Assembly: GCA_052035735.1 (NCBI GenBank)
Contig: JBPOHI010000024.1
Span: 1-64,000, forward strand
DNA: 64,000 nt
From: JAGPDF01 sp052035735
GTDB taxonomy: Bacteria > Acidobacteriota > Thermoanaerobaculia > Multivoradales > JAGPDF01
Direction of reading: 5' to 3'
The translations under genes were made by a program, and so were the position numbers. The notes beneath the pieces are model-generated. The model ran no database searches. It saw only the letters and a list, made by a program, of their open reading frames with translations, and was not told the origin of the DNA. This document shows, one piece after another, positions 6,900 to 16,095 of the stretch; the stretch's first letter is position 1, and each line of letters opens with the position of its first letter.

Positions 6900-8468
6900 A
6901 TGACCTTGCGATCCCGACGCCGTGACGCCTCGAACGATGGCCCGCCGGATCCGGCGGCCGCTCTCGACCGGCTCGAGATGTGGATCGAGCGTCGTCTCCC
7001 GGACACTCCTCGTCCGCTGTGGGCCGAAGCGCTGGCGCTCGTTCTGCGGCTCCTGCTGGGTCGCGGGAGTTGGGTCGTCGGAACTCTCTTCATCGCGCTC
7101 GGCGCCCCCTGGTTCGTGCTTGTCCACCGCCAGGTCGACACCATGGTGCGCGCCGCTTGGTACCGCGTCACGGCCACGGCCACCGCCGAAGCGCGCGTCG
7201 AGCGCGTGGAGCTCCGGCTGATCGACGGCGTCTGGGACGGCACGCAGCGTGTCGTCCCCTCGGTGCTGCTCTCTTTCCAGGCCGCGCGAGGCACGGGAAC
7301 GCCGGCAACCGCCGAACGCATCTGGGTGCGCTACCTGCCCCACGGCGCGGGGCTCGAGTCGCACCATCAGTGGGCGAGCTCGCCGCCGCTCCTCGCGTCA
7401 CCCCCCGCGATTTCACCCGCCTGGCGCTTTCGCTGGGCAACAGCGAGCGGCCCCGGTTTCGACCTCCTGTGGGGCGACGGCGATGCGACGCGGCTCGAGA
7501 GCAGCGCGCCGTGGAACGGTCAGAGCTACGTCTCCAACGCGCTCGCCGATCTGGATCGCCCGATCGATCTCCTGGTTGGCGACTGGGCGCGCGACGAGGC
7601 GGACGCGACCTTGCTTCCGGTGCGCTTTCCGCCCGGTGACCCGCACCGCGCCTTCGTCGCCGACGCGCTCTCGCACCTCCCGCCCTCGGCGGGCAACGGC
7701 TTCACCGAGCTCGCCTTCTCCCTGATCCTCATGGTGCCGTTCGGGCTGCCATTCTGGTGGTTCGGAGCGCGCCTCCTGTCGCGCGGCGTCGCACCGCGTC
7801 ATCGCCACTACTTCGTGTGGGTGCCGCTCGCGCTCCTGCCGTTCTGGGGAACGCGCTATCTCGAGATTATCGAGCGCCTGTCACCCGGCGCCTTCGAACG
7901 CAACGCCCTGCTCGCCAAGATCGGCTCGACACAGGTGTTGCCGGGCGCCGAACCCGCGGGGCCCGGACCTTCGGGCGACGAGCGCAGGCGAGTCGATCTG
8001 GTCGGCTCGCGCTTCGCGCCGACGCTGGCGCTCGTCGACCTCACCCGGCCCGCCCGGAGACTCGCCGACGGCAACGCAGCCTGGCGCGAGCTCGAGGAGC
8101 GCTTCACGAGGGCACTCGGCGGGCTCGACGACGAGGCGTTCGCGCGCGCCATCGACCAGACGCTGGCCGCCGAGTCGAGCGGCGGTCCGCCGGCGCTCGC
8201 GCCGATGCTCGCCGAGGCCGCGCGGCGGGCGACCCTCGATCCGGCGCGCGGCGAACGGGCGCAGGTGGCCGCGCGCCAACTCCTCAACTTCCTCACCTAC
8301 CGGACGAGCGTCGATCTCTGCCACCCGAGCTTCCGCGCTTACCGCGAGGACCTCGAACGCCTGGCGCTGCACCCGGAGCCCCAGCTTGCCCGCCCGGCGC
8401 GCGAACGTCTGGACGAGATCGCCGGTTGGATCGGCGCGCGAGAGAACGACTGGGGAAAGATCTGCTGA
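6900..8468 (+). CDS. Membrane protein of unknown function
   Basis: This product of about 522 residues (ATG at 6900; a GTG lies immediately before it at 6897) is not one I recognise. It shows an N-terminal basic region, a hydrophobic segment near residues 43-73 (LVLRLLLGRGSWVVGTLFIA then APWFVLV), a soluble domain of about 200 residues with many W/G motifs, and a membrane pair around 275-325 (ELAFSLILMVPFGLPFWWFG; YFVWVPLALLPFWGTRYLE). A helical C-terminal cytoplasmic or periplasmic domain of about 190 residues follows. The first soluble part, with repeated V/T-rich strands after the membrane helix, is reminiscent of DUF3592-like proteins, but this is weak. It ends 7 bases from the convergent DUF423 gene. 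Confidence 0.6.
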   Translation: MTLRSRRRDASNDGPPDPAAALDRLEMWIERRLPDTPRPLWAEALALVLRLLLGRGSWVVGTLFIALGAPWFVLVHRQVDTMVRAAWYRVTATATAEARVERVELRLIDGVWDGTQRVVPSVLLSFQAARGTGTPATAERIWVRYLPHGAGLESHHQWASSPPLLASPPAISPAWRFRWATASGPGFDLLWGDGDATRLESSAPWNGQSYVSNALADLDRPIDLLVGDWARDEADATLLPVRFPPGDPHRAFVADALSHLPPSAGNGFTELAFSLILMVPFGLPFWWFGARLLSRGVAPRHRHYFVWVPLALLPFWGTRYLEIIERLSPGAFERNALLAKIGSTQVLPGAEPAGPGPSGDERRRVDLVGSRFAPTLALVDLTRPARRLADGNAAWRELEERFTRALGGLDDEAFARAIDQTLAAESSGGPPALAPMLAEAARRATLDPARGERAQVAARQLLNFLTYRTSVDLCHPSFRAYREDLERLALHPEPQLARPARERLDEIAGWIGARENDWGKIC

Positions 8469-8475
8469 GCTGCCG

Positions 8476-8859
8476 CTAGCCTTTCGTGCGCGGGCGACCG
8501 AGAGCGGCGGCGGCCAGGCAGCCCCAGCCGGCGAGGAAGGCGACCCCGCCGAACGGCGTGATCGCCCCCAGCCACTTCACTCCGGAAAGGCTGAGCAGGT
8601 AGAGGCTGCCCGAGAACAGGACGGTGCCGGCAACAAAGAGCGAGCCGCTCCAGTCGAGCCTGCGGTCCGGGCGCCGCTCGGACAGCATCCCGACGGCGAC
8701 GAGCCCGAGTGCGTGATACATCTGATAGCGCACCGCGACCTCGAAGATCGCCAGCGCCTGCGGCTCGAGGCGGGTCTTGAGCGCGTGCGCCGCGAAGGCT
8801 CCGAGGGCTACGGCGAGACCGGCGGAGAGGGCGCCGAGGGCTACGTCATTGCGACTCAT
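8476..8859 (-). CDS. DUF423 small membrane protein
   Basis: I place the start at the ATG at 8859, because GGAG sits seven bases upstream of it; the ATG at 8871 would include four extra residues and place that GGAG inside the gene. The product of 127 residues has four hydrophobic segments and the DUF423 signature: G-A-F-A-A-H-A-L-K near residue 25, YQMYHALGLVAVG, LFVAGTVLFSGSLYLLSLSG and ITPFGGVAFLAGW. The family includes E. coli YgdD; its role is not established. It follows the M20 peptidase by a few bases and is probably in its operon. Confidence 0.88.
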   Translation of the reverse strand: MSRNDVALGALSAGLAVALGAFAAHALKTRLEPQALAIFEVAVRYQMYHALGLVAVGMLSERRPDRRLDWSGSLFVAGTVLFSGSLYLLSLSGVKWLGAITPFGGVAFLAGWGCLAAAALGRPRTKG

Positions 8860-8877
8860 GTCGTTCTCCATCCGGCT

Positions 8878-10206
8878 TCAGGGCGCCGGTTTCGCACCGA
8901 GTCGATGCACCAGCAGCGCCGCGCGCTGGACGAGGCGCGGCAGCTCGTCGAGGTCGATGTACTCGCCGCGGGCGTGCTCCTGGTCGCCCAAGGCCCCCAG
9001 TCCATCGAGCCCGGGGAGCAGATGCGCGACGAAAGAGATGTCGCCTGCGCCGCGCTCGCCCGGATCCTGTTCGACGACGTGGCCGGTGCCCAGATCGCGG
9101 CTCGCCCGGTCGAGCTCCGCGAGCAGCGCGCGATTGCCGGCGGTCGGCGCCATCGACGGCATGCCGGGAGAGAACGCGATCTTCGCCTCGGTCCGGGGCG
9201 ACGAGCGGGCGACGATCTCGCCCATCCGCTCTTGGGCACGCTGGCGCTGGTCGGCGGTCAGGAACCGCAGATCGCCCTCGACGATCGTCCTGGAGGCCAC
9301 GACGTTCGACTTGCCGGTCGCCGTTCCGGCGGCGCTTGCTACCGGCAGCTCGGCCTGCGTCCCGCCGACAACGACACCGGGATTCAACGTCAGATACGGC
9401 TCGGGCAGCTCGGCGCGGAAAGCGGCAAGAATGCGCGCCAACTCGAAGATCGCGCCGTCGCCGCGGTCGGGACCGAAGATGCGTGACGAGTGCCCGCCCG
9501 AACCGGAGGTCTCGAGCCTCCAGGTCGAGATGCCGCGGCGCCCGACCACCGCGACCCCCGGCACCCAACCTTCGAAGGCGAGAGCGAGGTCGCTGCGCTC
9601 GGCCGCTTCGACCAGCGCCGCGCGACTCGTCGCGTGCGGCTCGCCCGGATCCTCCTCGTCGCCGGTCAACACCACGATCACCCGGCGGCCGGCGAGCAGG
9701 CCCTCTTCGGCCAGCGCGCGCAGCGCCGCGACGATCACCACGTCGCCCCCCTTCATGTCGGAGGCGCCGCTGCCGTAGGCGCGCGCGCCTTCGCGCCGGA
9801 ACGGTTCCCCCTCGAGGACCGTGTCGAGGTGGCCGATCATCAGGATCCGCGGCCCGGGCCCGTCATTGGCGGCTCCGTATTCGGCGACGAGGTGGCCGGC
9901 ACGACCCATCTCGGCCGGGAGGTCGACCCAGCGCGTGGCGAAACCCAGACCCACCAGCTCGGCTGCGAACAGCGCGCCGACCTGGCGCACGCCGGCGAGA
10001 TCCTCGGTCGCGCTCGGCTGGTCGACGGCCCGCTTCAGGAGCTCGACGGCGCGCGCACGATTCGCCTCGACGCGCGCGATCAGCCGTTGCTCGGCGACGC
10101 TCAGCCCCTCGCCGGCCGCCGGGATCGGCGCCAAAGCCACGAGCGGCAGGGCGACGGTGCGAGCCCACTTCAGAAAGCGCCGCGTGGCGCCATGTCCCCG
10201 GTTCAT
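8878..10206 (-). CDS. Exported M20-family metallopeptidase
   Basis: The 442-residue protein has a signal peptide (VALPLVALAPIPAAGEG, cleavage near residue 32). Metal ligands are visible: ILMIGHLDTV with His126 and Asp128, YGSGASDMKGG with the bridging Asp150, and VVLTGDEEDPGEP with the catalytic Glu184 and ligand Glu185. The dimerisation (lid) domain follows at GWVPGVAVVGRRGISTW. The sequence resembles the glutamate carboxypeptidase (CPG2-like) branch of M20, which removes C-terminal residues or hydrolyses N-acyl amino acids using two zinc ions. Export suggests peptide or folate-type substrates outside the cytoplasm. TACGTT ends nine bases upstream of the start. Confidence 0.88.
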   Translation of the reverse strand: MNRGHGATRRFLKWARTVALPLVALAPIPAAGEGLSVAEQRLIARVEANRARAVELLKRAVDQPSATEDLAGVRQVGALFAAELVGLGFATRWVDLPAEMGRAGHLVAEYGAANDGPGPRILMIGHLDTVLEGEPFRREGARAYGSGASDMKGGDVVIVAALRALAEEGLLAGRRVIVVLTGDEEDPGEPHATSRAALVEAAERSDLALAFEGWVPGVAVVGRRGISTWRLETSGSGGHSSRIFGPDRGDGAIFELARILAAFRAELPEPYLTLNPGVVVGGTQAELPVASAAGTATGKSNVVASRTIVEGDLRFLTADQRQRAQERMGEIVARSSPRTEAKIAFSPGMPSMAPTAGNRALLAELDRASRDLGTGHVVEQDPGERGAGDISFVAHLLPGLDGLGALGDQEHARGEYIDLDELPRLVQRAALLVHRLGAKPAP

Positions 10207-10215
10207 CGCGGCGTC

Positions 10216-10221
10216 AACGTA
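10216..10221 (-). promoter_or_regulatory. TACGTT -10 element of the M20 peptidase gene
   Basis: On the minus strand TGGTACGTT gives an extended -10 ending nine bases before the ATG at 10206. No Shine-Dalgarno site is seen. This would be a nearly leaderless transcript. Confidence 0.4.
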
Positions 10222-10264
10222 CCATGCGCCGCATACCCCGCGGAACGGTCCGCAGGCGATCGCT

Positions 10265-12937
10265 TCAGGGCACCGTCGTCGACCAGGCCGTGCTGTTGGC
10301 GCTCTCGAACCCGTCCTGGAAGAGCTGCAGATCGATGCGATAGGGCTCGCGCCAGGTCGAAGGCCCTAGTGCCGAGAAGAATATTCGCGTCGCTGCCGGA
10401 TCGACGGCCACCGCCAGAGGGGTGCTGGCGCCGACGCCGGGCCAGACTTCCGGAAGCCGCCGCACGGAGGTCGCGGCAGCGACCCAGAGCTCCCGGCCGT
10501 TGACGCCGTCATCAGCGGCGAAGAGCAAGCGATCGCCGGCGGCGACCAGCCCACCTGGGGAGCTGTACCCCGCACCCGGTCGCAGGTCCGCCACCTGGGC
10601 CACGGTCACGCCGTCGGTCCACCACAGTTCGCCGCCGGTCACCGGCTCCTCGGCGGTGAAGTAGAGGCGGTTCCCCACCCGGGTGAGATGGTACGGGTAG
10701 GCATCTCCGCCGAGCGGATTGATGTCGGAGATCCGCACGGTGGCGACTCCGTCGGTCCGCCAGAGCTCGCTGCCGAAAGCGCTGTCGGCGTAGACGAAGT
10801 AGACGCCCCCCGGACCGGCGGTGAGGTTCTCCGGCGTGGAACCTCCCGAGAGGCTCGAGACGGGCGCCACCGAGACGCCGTCGCTGCGCCAGATCTGCCT
10901 ACCGGTCACGCCATCGTCGGCCATGAAGTAGGCCGCGCCGTTCCACGCTACGAGCTCGTCTTGATCGTCGGGCCACCCGGGCCCCGGTACGATCTCGATC
11001 GGTGTCGGCTCGGCCTCGTTCTCGCGGATCGTGAAGAGCTCGCGGCCGGTGGAGGAGGATTCGCCGAAGAAAAAGAGACGGTCTCCCGTGCTGACCAACT
11101 TCTCGGGAGAGAGGCCCGACTGGTTGGCATAGTCGAGCATCACCGCCGGCGATCCGGCGTCGGCGATGCGAAAGAGCTGCTCGCCGAGCAACTCGTCGTA
11201 GGCTACGAAGAAGAGGGTCGAGCCCAGCACGACGAATCGGCTTGGAGAACTCCCGGAGCTTCCGGTGCGAAGCTCCACGACCTCGGTCCCGCCGACAGTT
11301 CCGTCGCTGTGCCAGAGCTCAAAGCCGGTCGCGGGAGTCGTGGCCGCGAACCAGATCTCCCCTTCGAACGGGGTCAAGCTCGACGGCGCCGAACCCGCTG
11401 CCCCGGAGTTCAGGTCGAGGAGCGCGGTCCCCGCCGGGGTGCCATCGGATACCCAGAGCTCGCTCCCCGAGACGCCGTCGTCGGCCGCAAAGAACGTCGA
11501 CTCGCCCAGCCAGGTGAAGCCGCCCGGGTTCGAAGAGTAGCTCGCGAGGTCGGTCTCCTGCACTTCGACGTCGGCGCTGTCGATCGACCACAGCTCGAGC
11601 TCGCCGACGCTGCCGGTGCCGTAGAGCAGCCGGCCGTCGCCGACGGTGAAAGGCGGCGAGGAGTAGCAGGAGCTCTGCCAGGCGACGGTGCCGGCCGACG
11701 TGCCGTCGCTGAACCAGCAGGTGCCGCTTTCCAGGAAATAGATGCGGCCGTTCCACGGCAGCGTGTTCTCGGGACGGCTCGGCGGTCCTGCCGTCGACAG
11801 GTTCATGATCTGCGCTACGGTCGTGCCGTCGTAGGTGTAGAGCCGCGTCCCCGAGCTGCCGTCGTAGCCGGTGAACAGCAGCTTGGTGGTCAGCGCGGCG
11901 AGCCCGTTCGGGAGCCCATCGATCAACCCCGGTGCGAGGTCGGTCACCCGGCTGGTGACGCCGCCGACGCGTTGCCAGAGCTCGGTGCCGTGAACGTCGT
12001 CTTCGGCCACGAAGAACAGGCGCGCGAGGCCCGGATGCCAGAGGAAGCCGTAAGGATAGGAGCCGCCAGACGGATGAATGTCGGCGAACTGAACCGTGCC
12101 CGGGCCGGTGCCGTCGCTCGCCCAGGGCTCGCATCCGCTGGCAGTCTTGCAGGCGGAAAAGACGATGCCGGTGCCGACGGCGTAGAGCTGCACCGGCGAG
12201 CTCGAGCCGACCCCCGGCTCGATGTCGGCCACCTGGCTCACGCCTCCCAGCGTCCACCGCCAGAGCTCCGTGCCGCTCGCCGCATTCGCTGCGCGGAAGA
12301 AGAGGATGCCGCCGGCCAGGGCGAACTGCCCCGGCCCGCTCGAGGGCGCGCCGGGGTTGATGTCCTCGACCAGATTCGTGCCGCCGGAGGTGCCGTCCGT
12401 CACCCAGAGCTCGGCACCGAGGAGGCCGTCGTTGGCGCTGAAGACCGCTCGCCCGCCGGGAATCTGAAAGAGGCCGGTGGGCGACGAGCTCGCCACTCCG
12501 GGCTGGATGTCCTCGACGAGCTCGGTGCCGGCAGCCGTTCCGTCGGTGATCCACAGCTCTTTGCCCTCGCCCGGCGAGGTGGCGACGAACAGCGCCCGTG
12601 CACCGACCCGCACGAACTGTTCCGGAGCCGAGCTGACCGGGCCCGGGTAGAGATCCGCCAGGCGCTCGGCGACTCCGGTATCGAGGTGCAACACCCAGGG
12701 TTCCCGCCCGCTCACTCCGTCGTCCCCGGCGAAGAAGTGGAGCATCCCGACGACGACGGCGTCGCTACCGAAGCTGGTGAATCCGACGGAGTCGATCCCT
12801 GCCGTGTTGATGTCTTCGACCAGCAGCGCCTGGGCGCCGAGAAGCGAGGGCAGGGCCAGCGAGGCTACCAGGACCAGGGAGGCGGCAACGGGCGCGTGTC
12901 GACGGATCGCAACCCGCAAAGAGCATGGCTTCGGCAT
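10265..12937 (-). CDS. Exported ELWxTDGT-repeat beta-propeller protein with DGFE tail
   Basis: The ATG at 12937 is preceded by AAGGAG; product 890 residues. A signal peptide (VAASLVLVASLALPSLLGAQA) is followed by about 16-17 units of roughly 50 residues, each built on E-L-W-x-(T/S)-D-G-T-x-x-G-T, then V-x-D-I-x-P-G-x-x-S-S-x-P and F-x-A-x-D. Such units form propeller blades in surface or secreted proteins. Several C-terminal units are degenerate. The protein ends LFQDGFESANSTAWSTTVP, a tail shared with two other exported proteins in the window. No catalytic residues can be named; adhesion or ligand binding is a guess. It is transcribed alone. Confidence 0.85.
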   Translation of the reverse strand: MPKPCSLRVAIRRHAPVAASLVLVASLALPSLLGAQALLVEDINTAGIDSVGFTSFGSDAVVVGMLHFFAGDDGVSGREPWVLHLDTGVAERLADLYPGPVSSAPEQFVRVGARALFVATSPGEGKELWITDGTAAGTELVEDIQPGVASSSPTGLFQIPGGRAVFSANDGLLGAELWVTDGTSGGTNLVEDINPGAPSSGPGQFALAGGILFFRAANAASGTELWRWTLGGVSQVADIEPGVGSSSPVQLYAVGTGIVFSACKTASGCEPWASDGTGPGTVQFADIHPSGGSYPYGFLWHPGLARLFFVAEDDVHGTELWQRVGGVTSRVTDLAPGLIDGLPNGLAALTTKLLFTGYDGSSGTRLYTYDGTTVAQIMNLSTAGPPSRPENTLPWNGRIYFLESGTCWFSDGTSAGTVAWQSSCYSSPPFTVGDGRLLYGTGSVGELELWSIDSADVEVQETDLASYSSNPGGFTWLGESTFFAADDGVSGSELWVSDGTPAGTALLDLNSGAAGSAPSSLTPFEGEIWFAATTPATGFELWHSDGTVGGTEVVELRTGSSGSSPSRFVVLGSTLFFVAYDELLGEQLFRIADAGSPAVMLDYANQSGLSPEKLVSTGDRLFFFGESSSTGRELFTIRENEAEPTPIEIVPGPGWPDDQDELVAWNGAAYFMADDGVTGRQIWRSDGVSVAPVSSLSGGSTPENLTAGPGGVYFVYADSAFGSELWRTDGVATVRISDINPLGGDAYPYHLTRVGNRLYFTAEEPVTGGELWWTDGVTVAQVADLRPGAGYSSPGGLVAAGDRLLFAADDGVNGRELWVAAATSVRRLPEVWPGVGASTPLAVAVDPAATRIFFSALGPSTWREPYRIDLQLFQDGFESANSTAWSTTVP

Positions 12938-13016
12938 GGAGCGGTCTCCTTTCCTGGGATGGCGCAAGCCACCGCCGGAACTGGACACCGGCCGACGCCG
13001 GTCTACCCCTGGCCGC

Positions 13017-13229
13017 TCAGGCCTTCTTGAGGAAGCAGGTCTTGAGGATCAACCCCTTCACCTTGTCGGTGTTGCAGGCGATCTCCTCTTCGTCCTCGGT
13101 CAGACGGATGTTCTTGATCTTCGTCCCCTGCTTCAGGGTGACCGACGTGCCCTTCACCTTCAGATCCTTGATGACCAGGACCGAGTCGCCCTGGCTGAGC
13201 AGATTACCGTGACAGTCTTTGACTTCCAT
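13017..13229 (-). CDS. Stand-alone PhnA/YjdM C-terminal domain protein
   Basis: The 70-residue protein reads MEVKDCHGNLLSQGDSVLVIKDLKVKG..., with GTKIKNIRL and a C-terminal LKKA. This matches the C-terminal SH3-like domain of PhnA/YjdM proteins (V-x-D-x-x-G-N-x-L-x-x-G-D-S-V-x-x-I-K-D-L-K-V-K-G). The N-terminal zinc ribbon found in full YjdM is absent here. The name reflects an old link to phosphonate use; the true function is unknown. ATG 13229 has AAGGAG seven bases upstream; the longer upstream open frame lacks coding character. Confidence 0.88.
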   Translation of the reverse strand: MEVKDCHGNLLSQGDSVLVIKDLKVKGTSVTLKQGTKIKNIRLTEDEEEIACNTDKVKGLILKTCFLKKA

Positions 13230-13321
13230 GAGTGGCTCCTTGGCACCGATCGTACCAAGCGCGGGCGAGCTCCGCCGGAAGCCGAAACGCGTCACGTCCG
13301 ACACGCTGCCACCGCGAGCGA

Positions 13322-13327
13322 TAATCT
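13322..13327 (+). promoter_or_regulatory. TAATCT -10 element of the CRTAC1 operon
   Basis: TAATCT ends six bases before the GTG at 13334 and no Shine-Dalgarno site is present, which points to leaderless transcription of the three-gene CRTAC1-TPR-HIT unit. Confidence 0.5.
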
Positions 13328-13333
13328 CCCGTC

Positions 13334-15160
13334 GTGGCCAGACCGCCCCGCTGCCGAAGCCGCGCTGACGTTGGCCTCGCCGTCGCGCTGGCGTTCGCCG
13401 CGACTTCGACGGCGTCGGGTGCGCTGCAGTCGCCGGCCAGGACTGACCCACCCACCGCCGGCATTCGTTTCGCCGACGTCACCGACGAGAGCGGGCTCGA
13501 TTTCACCTATCGCGCGGGCGGCGCCGAGGAGCTGCACCTGCCGGCGATCATGGGGGGCGGCGCGGCGCTTTTCGATGCCGAAGGCGACGGCGACCTCGAT
13601 CTGTTCTTCGTTCAGGGCGGCCGCCTGGGCGCCACCGGGCCGGAGCCGAGCGGCGAGAGCGCACGCCTCTATCGCAACGACCCGGCGACCGGGCCCGACG
13701 GGCGGCGCGTCCCCCGCTTCGTCGACGTGACGCGCGAGAGCGGCGCCGGCGTCGACTTCTACGGCATGGGTGTCGCGACCGGCGACATCGACGGCGACGG
13801 CGACGTCGATCTCTTCGTCACCGGCTTCGGTGGCAACCGCCTGCTGCGCAATCTCAGCGACCGGAACGCCCCCGGAAGGCTACGCTTCGAGGAGATCTCG
13901 GCGCAGGCCGGCGTGCGCGGCGACGGCATGGCGATCTCGGCCACCTTCTTCGACGCCGATCGCGACGGCGATCTCGATCTCTTCGTCGCGCGTTACGTCG
14001 ACTATCCGCTCGCCCCCGCCACTTCCTGCTTCGCGCCGAGCTCGCGGCGCGACTATTGCGGCCCGCAGTCCTTCCGGCCGCAGCGCGACCTGTTCTATCT
14101 CAACCGCGGCGACGGCACCTTCGTCGAAGAGGGCGCCCCAAGGCTCGGCGAGCACGCTCCGCAGCCCGGGCTCGGGGTGGTCGCCGCCGACTTCGATGGC
14201 GATGGCTGGGTCGATCTCTTCGTCGCCAACGACGGCCAGCCGAACCATCTGTGGCAGAACCTGGGCAGCGCCGGCCCCGATCGAGGTGCGCGCTTCGCCG
14301 AAATCGCCCTGGCCGCGGGCGTCGCGGTGAATCGCAGCGGCCTGCCGGAGGCGGGCATGGGAATCGCTCTCGGGGACGCCGACGGCGACCTGGTCGAGGA
14401 TCTGCTCGTCACCCATCTCACCGGCGAAACCAACACCTTCTACCGCAACCGTGGCGGCCTGTTCGACGACCGCTCGCTGGTCTCCGGGCTGGGACCTCCA
14501 AGCCGCCCGTGGACGTCGTTCGGGGCGGTCTGGCTCGACCCGGACCGGGATGGCGATCTCGACCTTGCGACGGTCTCCGCGGCGGTGCGGCTCGCCGAAG
14601 CGGGCGGGCTGCCGACGGATCCGCTGAAGCTCGGGCAGCCCGGTCAGCTCTTCCGCAACGACGGCCGCGGCCGCTTCGTCGAGATCTCGGCCGAAGCGGG
14701 TGCCGCCTGGGCGCGGCGCGCGACGGCGCACGGGCTGGCGGCCGGCGACCTCGACAACGACGGCGACCTCGATCTGGTCGCCGTCGCCAGCCACGAGCGT
14801 GCACGACTGCTGCTGGACGAGAGCGCGAGCGCCCACGCCTGGGTCGGCCTGCGGCTCACCGACCCGACCGGCCGGCGCGACGAGCTCGGCGCGACCGCGG
14901 TCCTGCATCGGCGCGGCGCCCCGCCGCTGCTCCGACGCGCGCACAGCGACGGCAGCTACGCCTCGGCGAGCGACCCGCGCCTGCTCTTCGGCCTTGCCGG
15001 TGGCTTCGACCTCGAGGCGATCGAGGTCCGCTGGCCCGACGGTTCGACCGAGCGCTTTCCGCCGCCGCCGCTGGGCGCCTACGCCACCCTGCGCCGCGGC
15101 GAGGGTGAGCGCCCGGGCGCCACCGGCATCGCGCCGGGGTTGCCTCTGGGTCCGCCGTGA
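13334..15160 (+). CDS. Exported CRTAC1-type FG-GAP/UnbV protein
   Basis: From GTG 13334 the product is 608 residues. A signal peptide lies at about residues 10-30 (VGLAVALAFAATSTASGA). Seven calcium-binding FG-GAP-type loops follow, among them DAEGDGDLDLF, DIDGDGDVDLF, DADRDGDLDLF, DFDGDGWVDLF, DPDRDGDLDLA and DLDNDGDLDLV; these build a seven-bladed propeller. The C-terminal ASPIC/UnbV domain is seen in VGLRLTDPTGRRDELGA and IEVRWPDGSTERFP. Members are extracellular or periplasmic and often sit beside TPR proteins. Here the TPR gene overlaps the stop (GTGA), and a HIT gene follows the same way. Ligand unknown. Confidence 0.9.
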   Translation: MARPPRCRSRADVGLAVALAFAATSTASGALQSPARTDPPTAGIRFADVTDESGLDFTYRAGGAEELHLPAIMGGGAALFDAEGDGDLDLFFVQGGRLGATGPEPSGESARLYRNDPATGPDGRRVPRFVDVTRESGAGVDFYGMGVATGDIDGDGDVDLFVTGFGGNRLLRNLSDRNAPGRLRFEEISAQAGVRGDGMAISATFFDADRDGDLDLFVARYVDYPLAPATSCFAPSSRRDYCGPQSFRPQRDLFYLNRGDGTFVEEGAPRLGEHAPQPGLGVVAADFDGDGWVDLFVANDGQPNHLWQNLGSAGPDRGARFAEIALAAGVAVNRSGLPEAGMGIALGDADGDLVEDLLVTHLTGETNTFYRNRGGLFDDRSLVSGLGPPSRPWTSFGAVWLDPDRDGDLDLATVSAAVRLAEAGGLPTDPLKLGQPGQLFRNDGRGRFVEISAEAGAAWARRATAHGLAAGDLDNDGDLDLVAVASHERARLLLDESASAHAWVGLRLTDPTGRRDELGATAVLHRRGAPPLLRRAHSDGSYASASDPRLLFGLAGGFDLEAIEVRWPDGSTERFPPPPLGAYATLRRGEGERPGATGIAPGLPLGPP

Positions 15161-16095
15161 CGAAGCTCGCGGCAGCGTCGCTGCTCACGTGCTGCGCCTC
15201 CCTGCCCTGGCAGCCGCTCGGCGCTCAGGCTGCGCCGACGGCGTCTGCCGCTGCCGCAGCGCCCGCTCGCCAAGCGTCGGAAGTCGCACTCCTCGCCCTG
15301 CCCTGGCCCGATCCGGGCGGCTTCGAGCCGGCGGTTCGCGAGGCGCTGCTGCAGGGCGGCGCGAAGGTCGCAGCCGCCAGCGCAGATCACGAAGCCTGGG
15401 GCGAGCTCGGCCTTCTCTTCGCGGCCCATGGACTCCCGGCCGCTGCCGAGGTCTGCTTCGCCAACGCTGCCGCCCTCGCGCCGGACGACTTTCGCTGGCC
15501 ACACCTGCGCGGCCTGGCGCTGATCGAGGACCACCGGCTGGAGGAGGCCGCAACCGCCTTCGCCGAAGCCTATTCGCGGCGCCCCTACTATCCGGCGCTG
15601 CTCCGCCGGGCGCGCGCCCTGCAGGAGCTCGGGCGTTTCGACGACGCCAAGCTCCTGCTTTCGATCGCGGCCGCGCACTCCGCCGACGACCCGGCGCTGC
15701 TCGCTCTCCAGGGCGAGCAGGCGGCGCTCGAGGACGATCACGCCGCCGCCATCGACCTGCTGTCGCGCGCCCTCGCGCGGGCGCCGGGGGCGACCCGCCT
15801 GCACTATCCGCTGGCGCTCTCCTACCGCGCGCGCGGCGATGCCGCGGCGGCGAATCGCCACTTCGCGCTGGCCGGGCGCGTCGGCATCGTGCCGCTCGAC
15901 CCGCTCGCCGACGCGGTACGCGCGCGGCGTGTCGGCGCCACCGCATGGGACCTCGAAGGCCAAAGGGCACTGCAGGCCGGCGATGCCGCCGCTGCGGCCG
16001 CCGCTTTTCGCAAGGCCCTCGACGCCCGGCCGGGAGACTTGCTGCTGCTCGACCGCCTGCGCGCAGCCGAAGCCGCGACGGCCAGGGAGGAATGA
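15157..16095 (+). CDS. Exported TPR-repeat protein
   Basis: The GTG start overlaps the CRTAC1 stop in GTGA; product 312 residues. The N-terminus (MTKLAAASLLTCCASLPWQPLGAQA) is a signal sequence; the two cysteines do not make a clean lipobox. The rest is Ala/Leu-rich tandem helices: AWGELGLLFAAHGLPAAAEVCFANAAALAP, RWPHLRGLALIEDHRLEEAATAFAEAYSRRP and similar, about six to seven TPR units. TPR arrays mediate protein contacts; pairing with a CRTAC1 protein is common in Acidobacteriota-type genomes. It would work outside the cytoplasm with its operon partner. Confidence 0.85.
   Translation: MTKLAAASLLTCCASLPWQPLGAQAAPTASAAAAAPARQASEVALLALPWPDPGGFEPAVREALLQGGAKVAAASADHEAWGELGLLFAAHGLPAAAEVCFANAAALAPDDFRWPHLRGLALIEDHRLEEAATAFAEAYSRRPYYPALLRRARALQELGRFDDAKLLLSIAAAHSADDPALLALQGEQAALEDDHAAAIDLLSRALARAPGATRLHYPLALSYRARGDAAAANRHFALAGRVGIVPLDPLADAVRARRVGATAWDLEGQRALQAGDAAAAAAAFRKALDARPGDLLLLDRLRAAEAATAREE

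Noticed and set aside
10688..13030. A 780-codon plus-strand frame opposite the ELWxTDGT gene
   Set aside because: Same reason; the minus strand has a signal peptide, Shine-Dalgarno site and conserved repeats.
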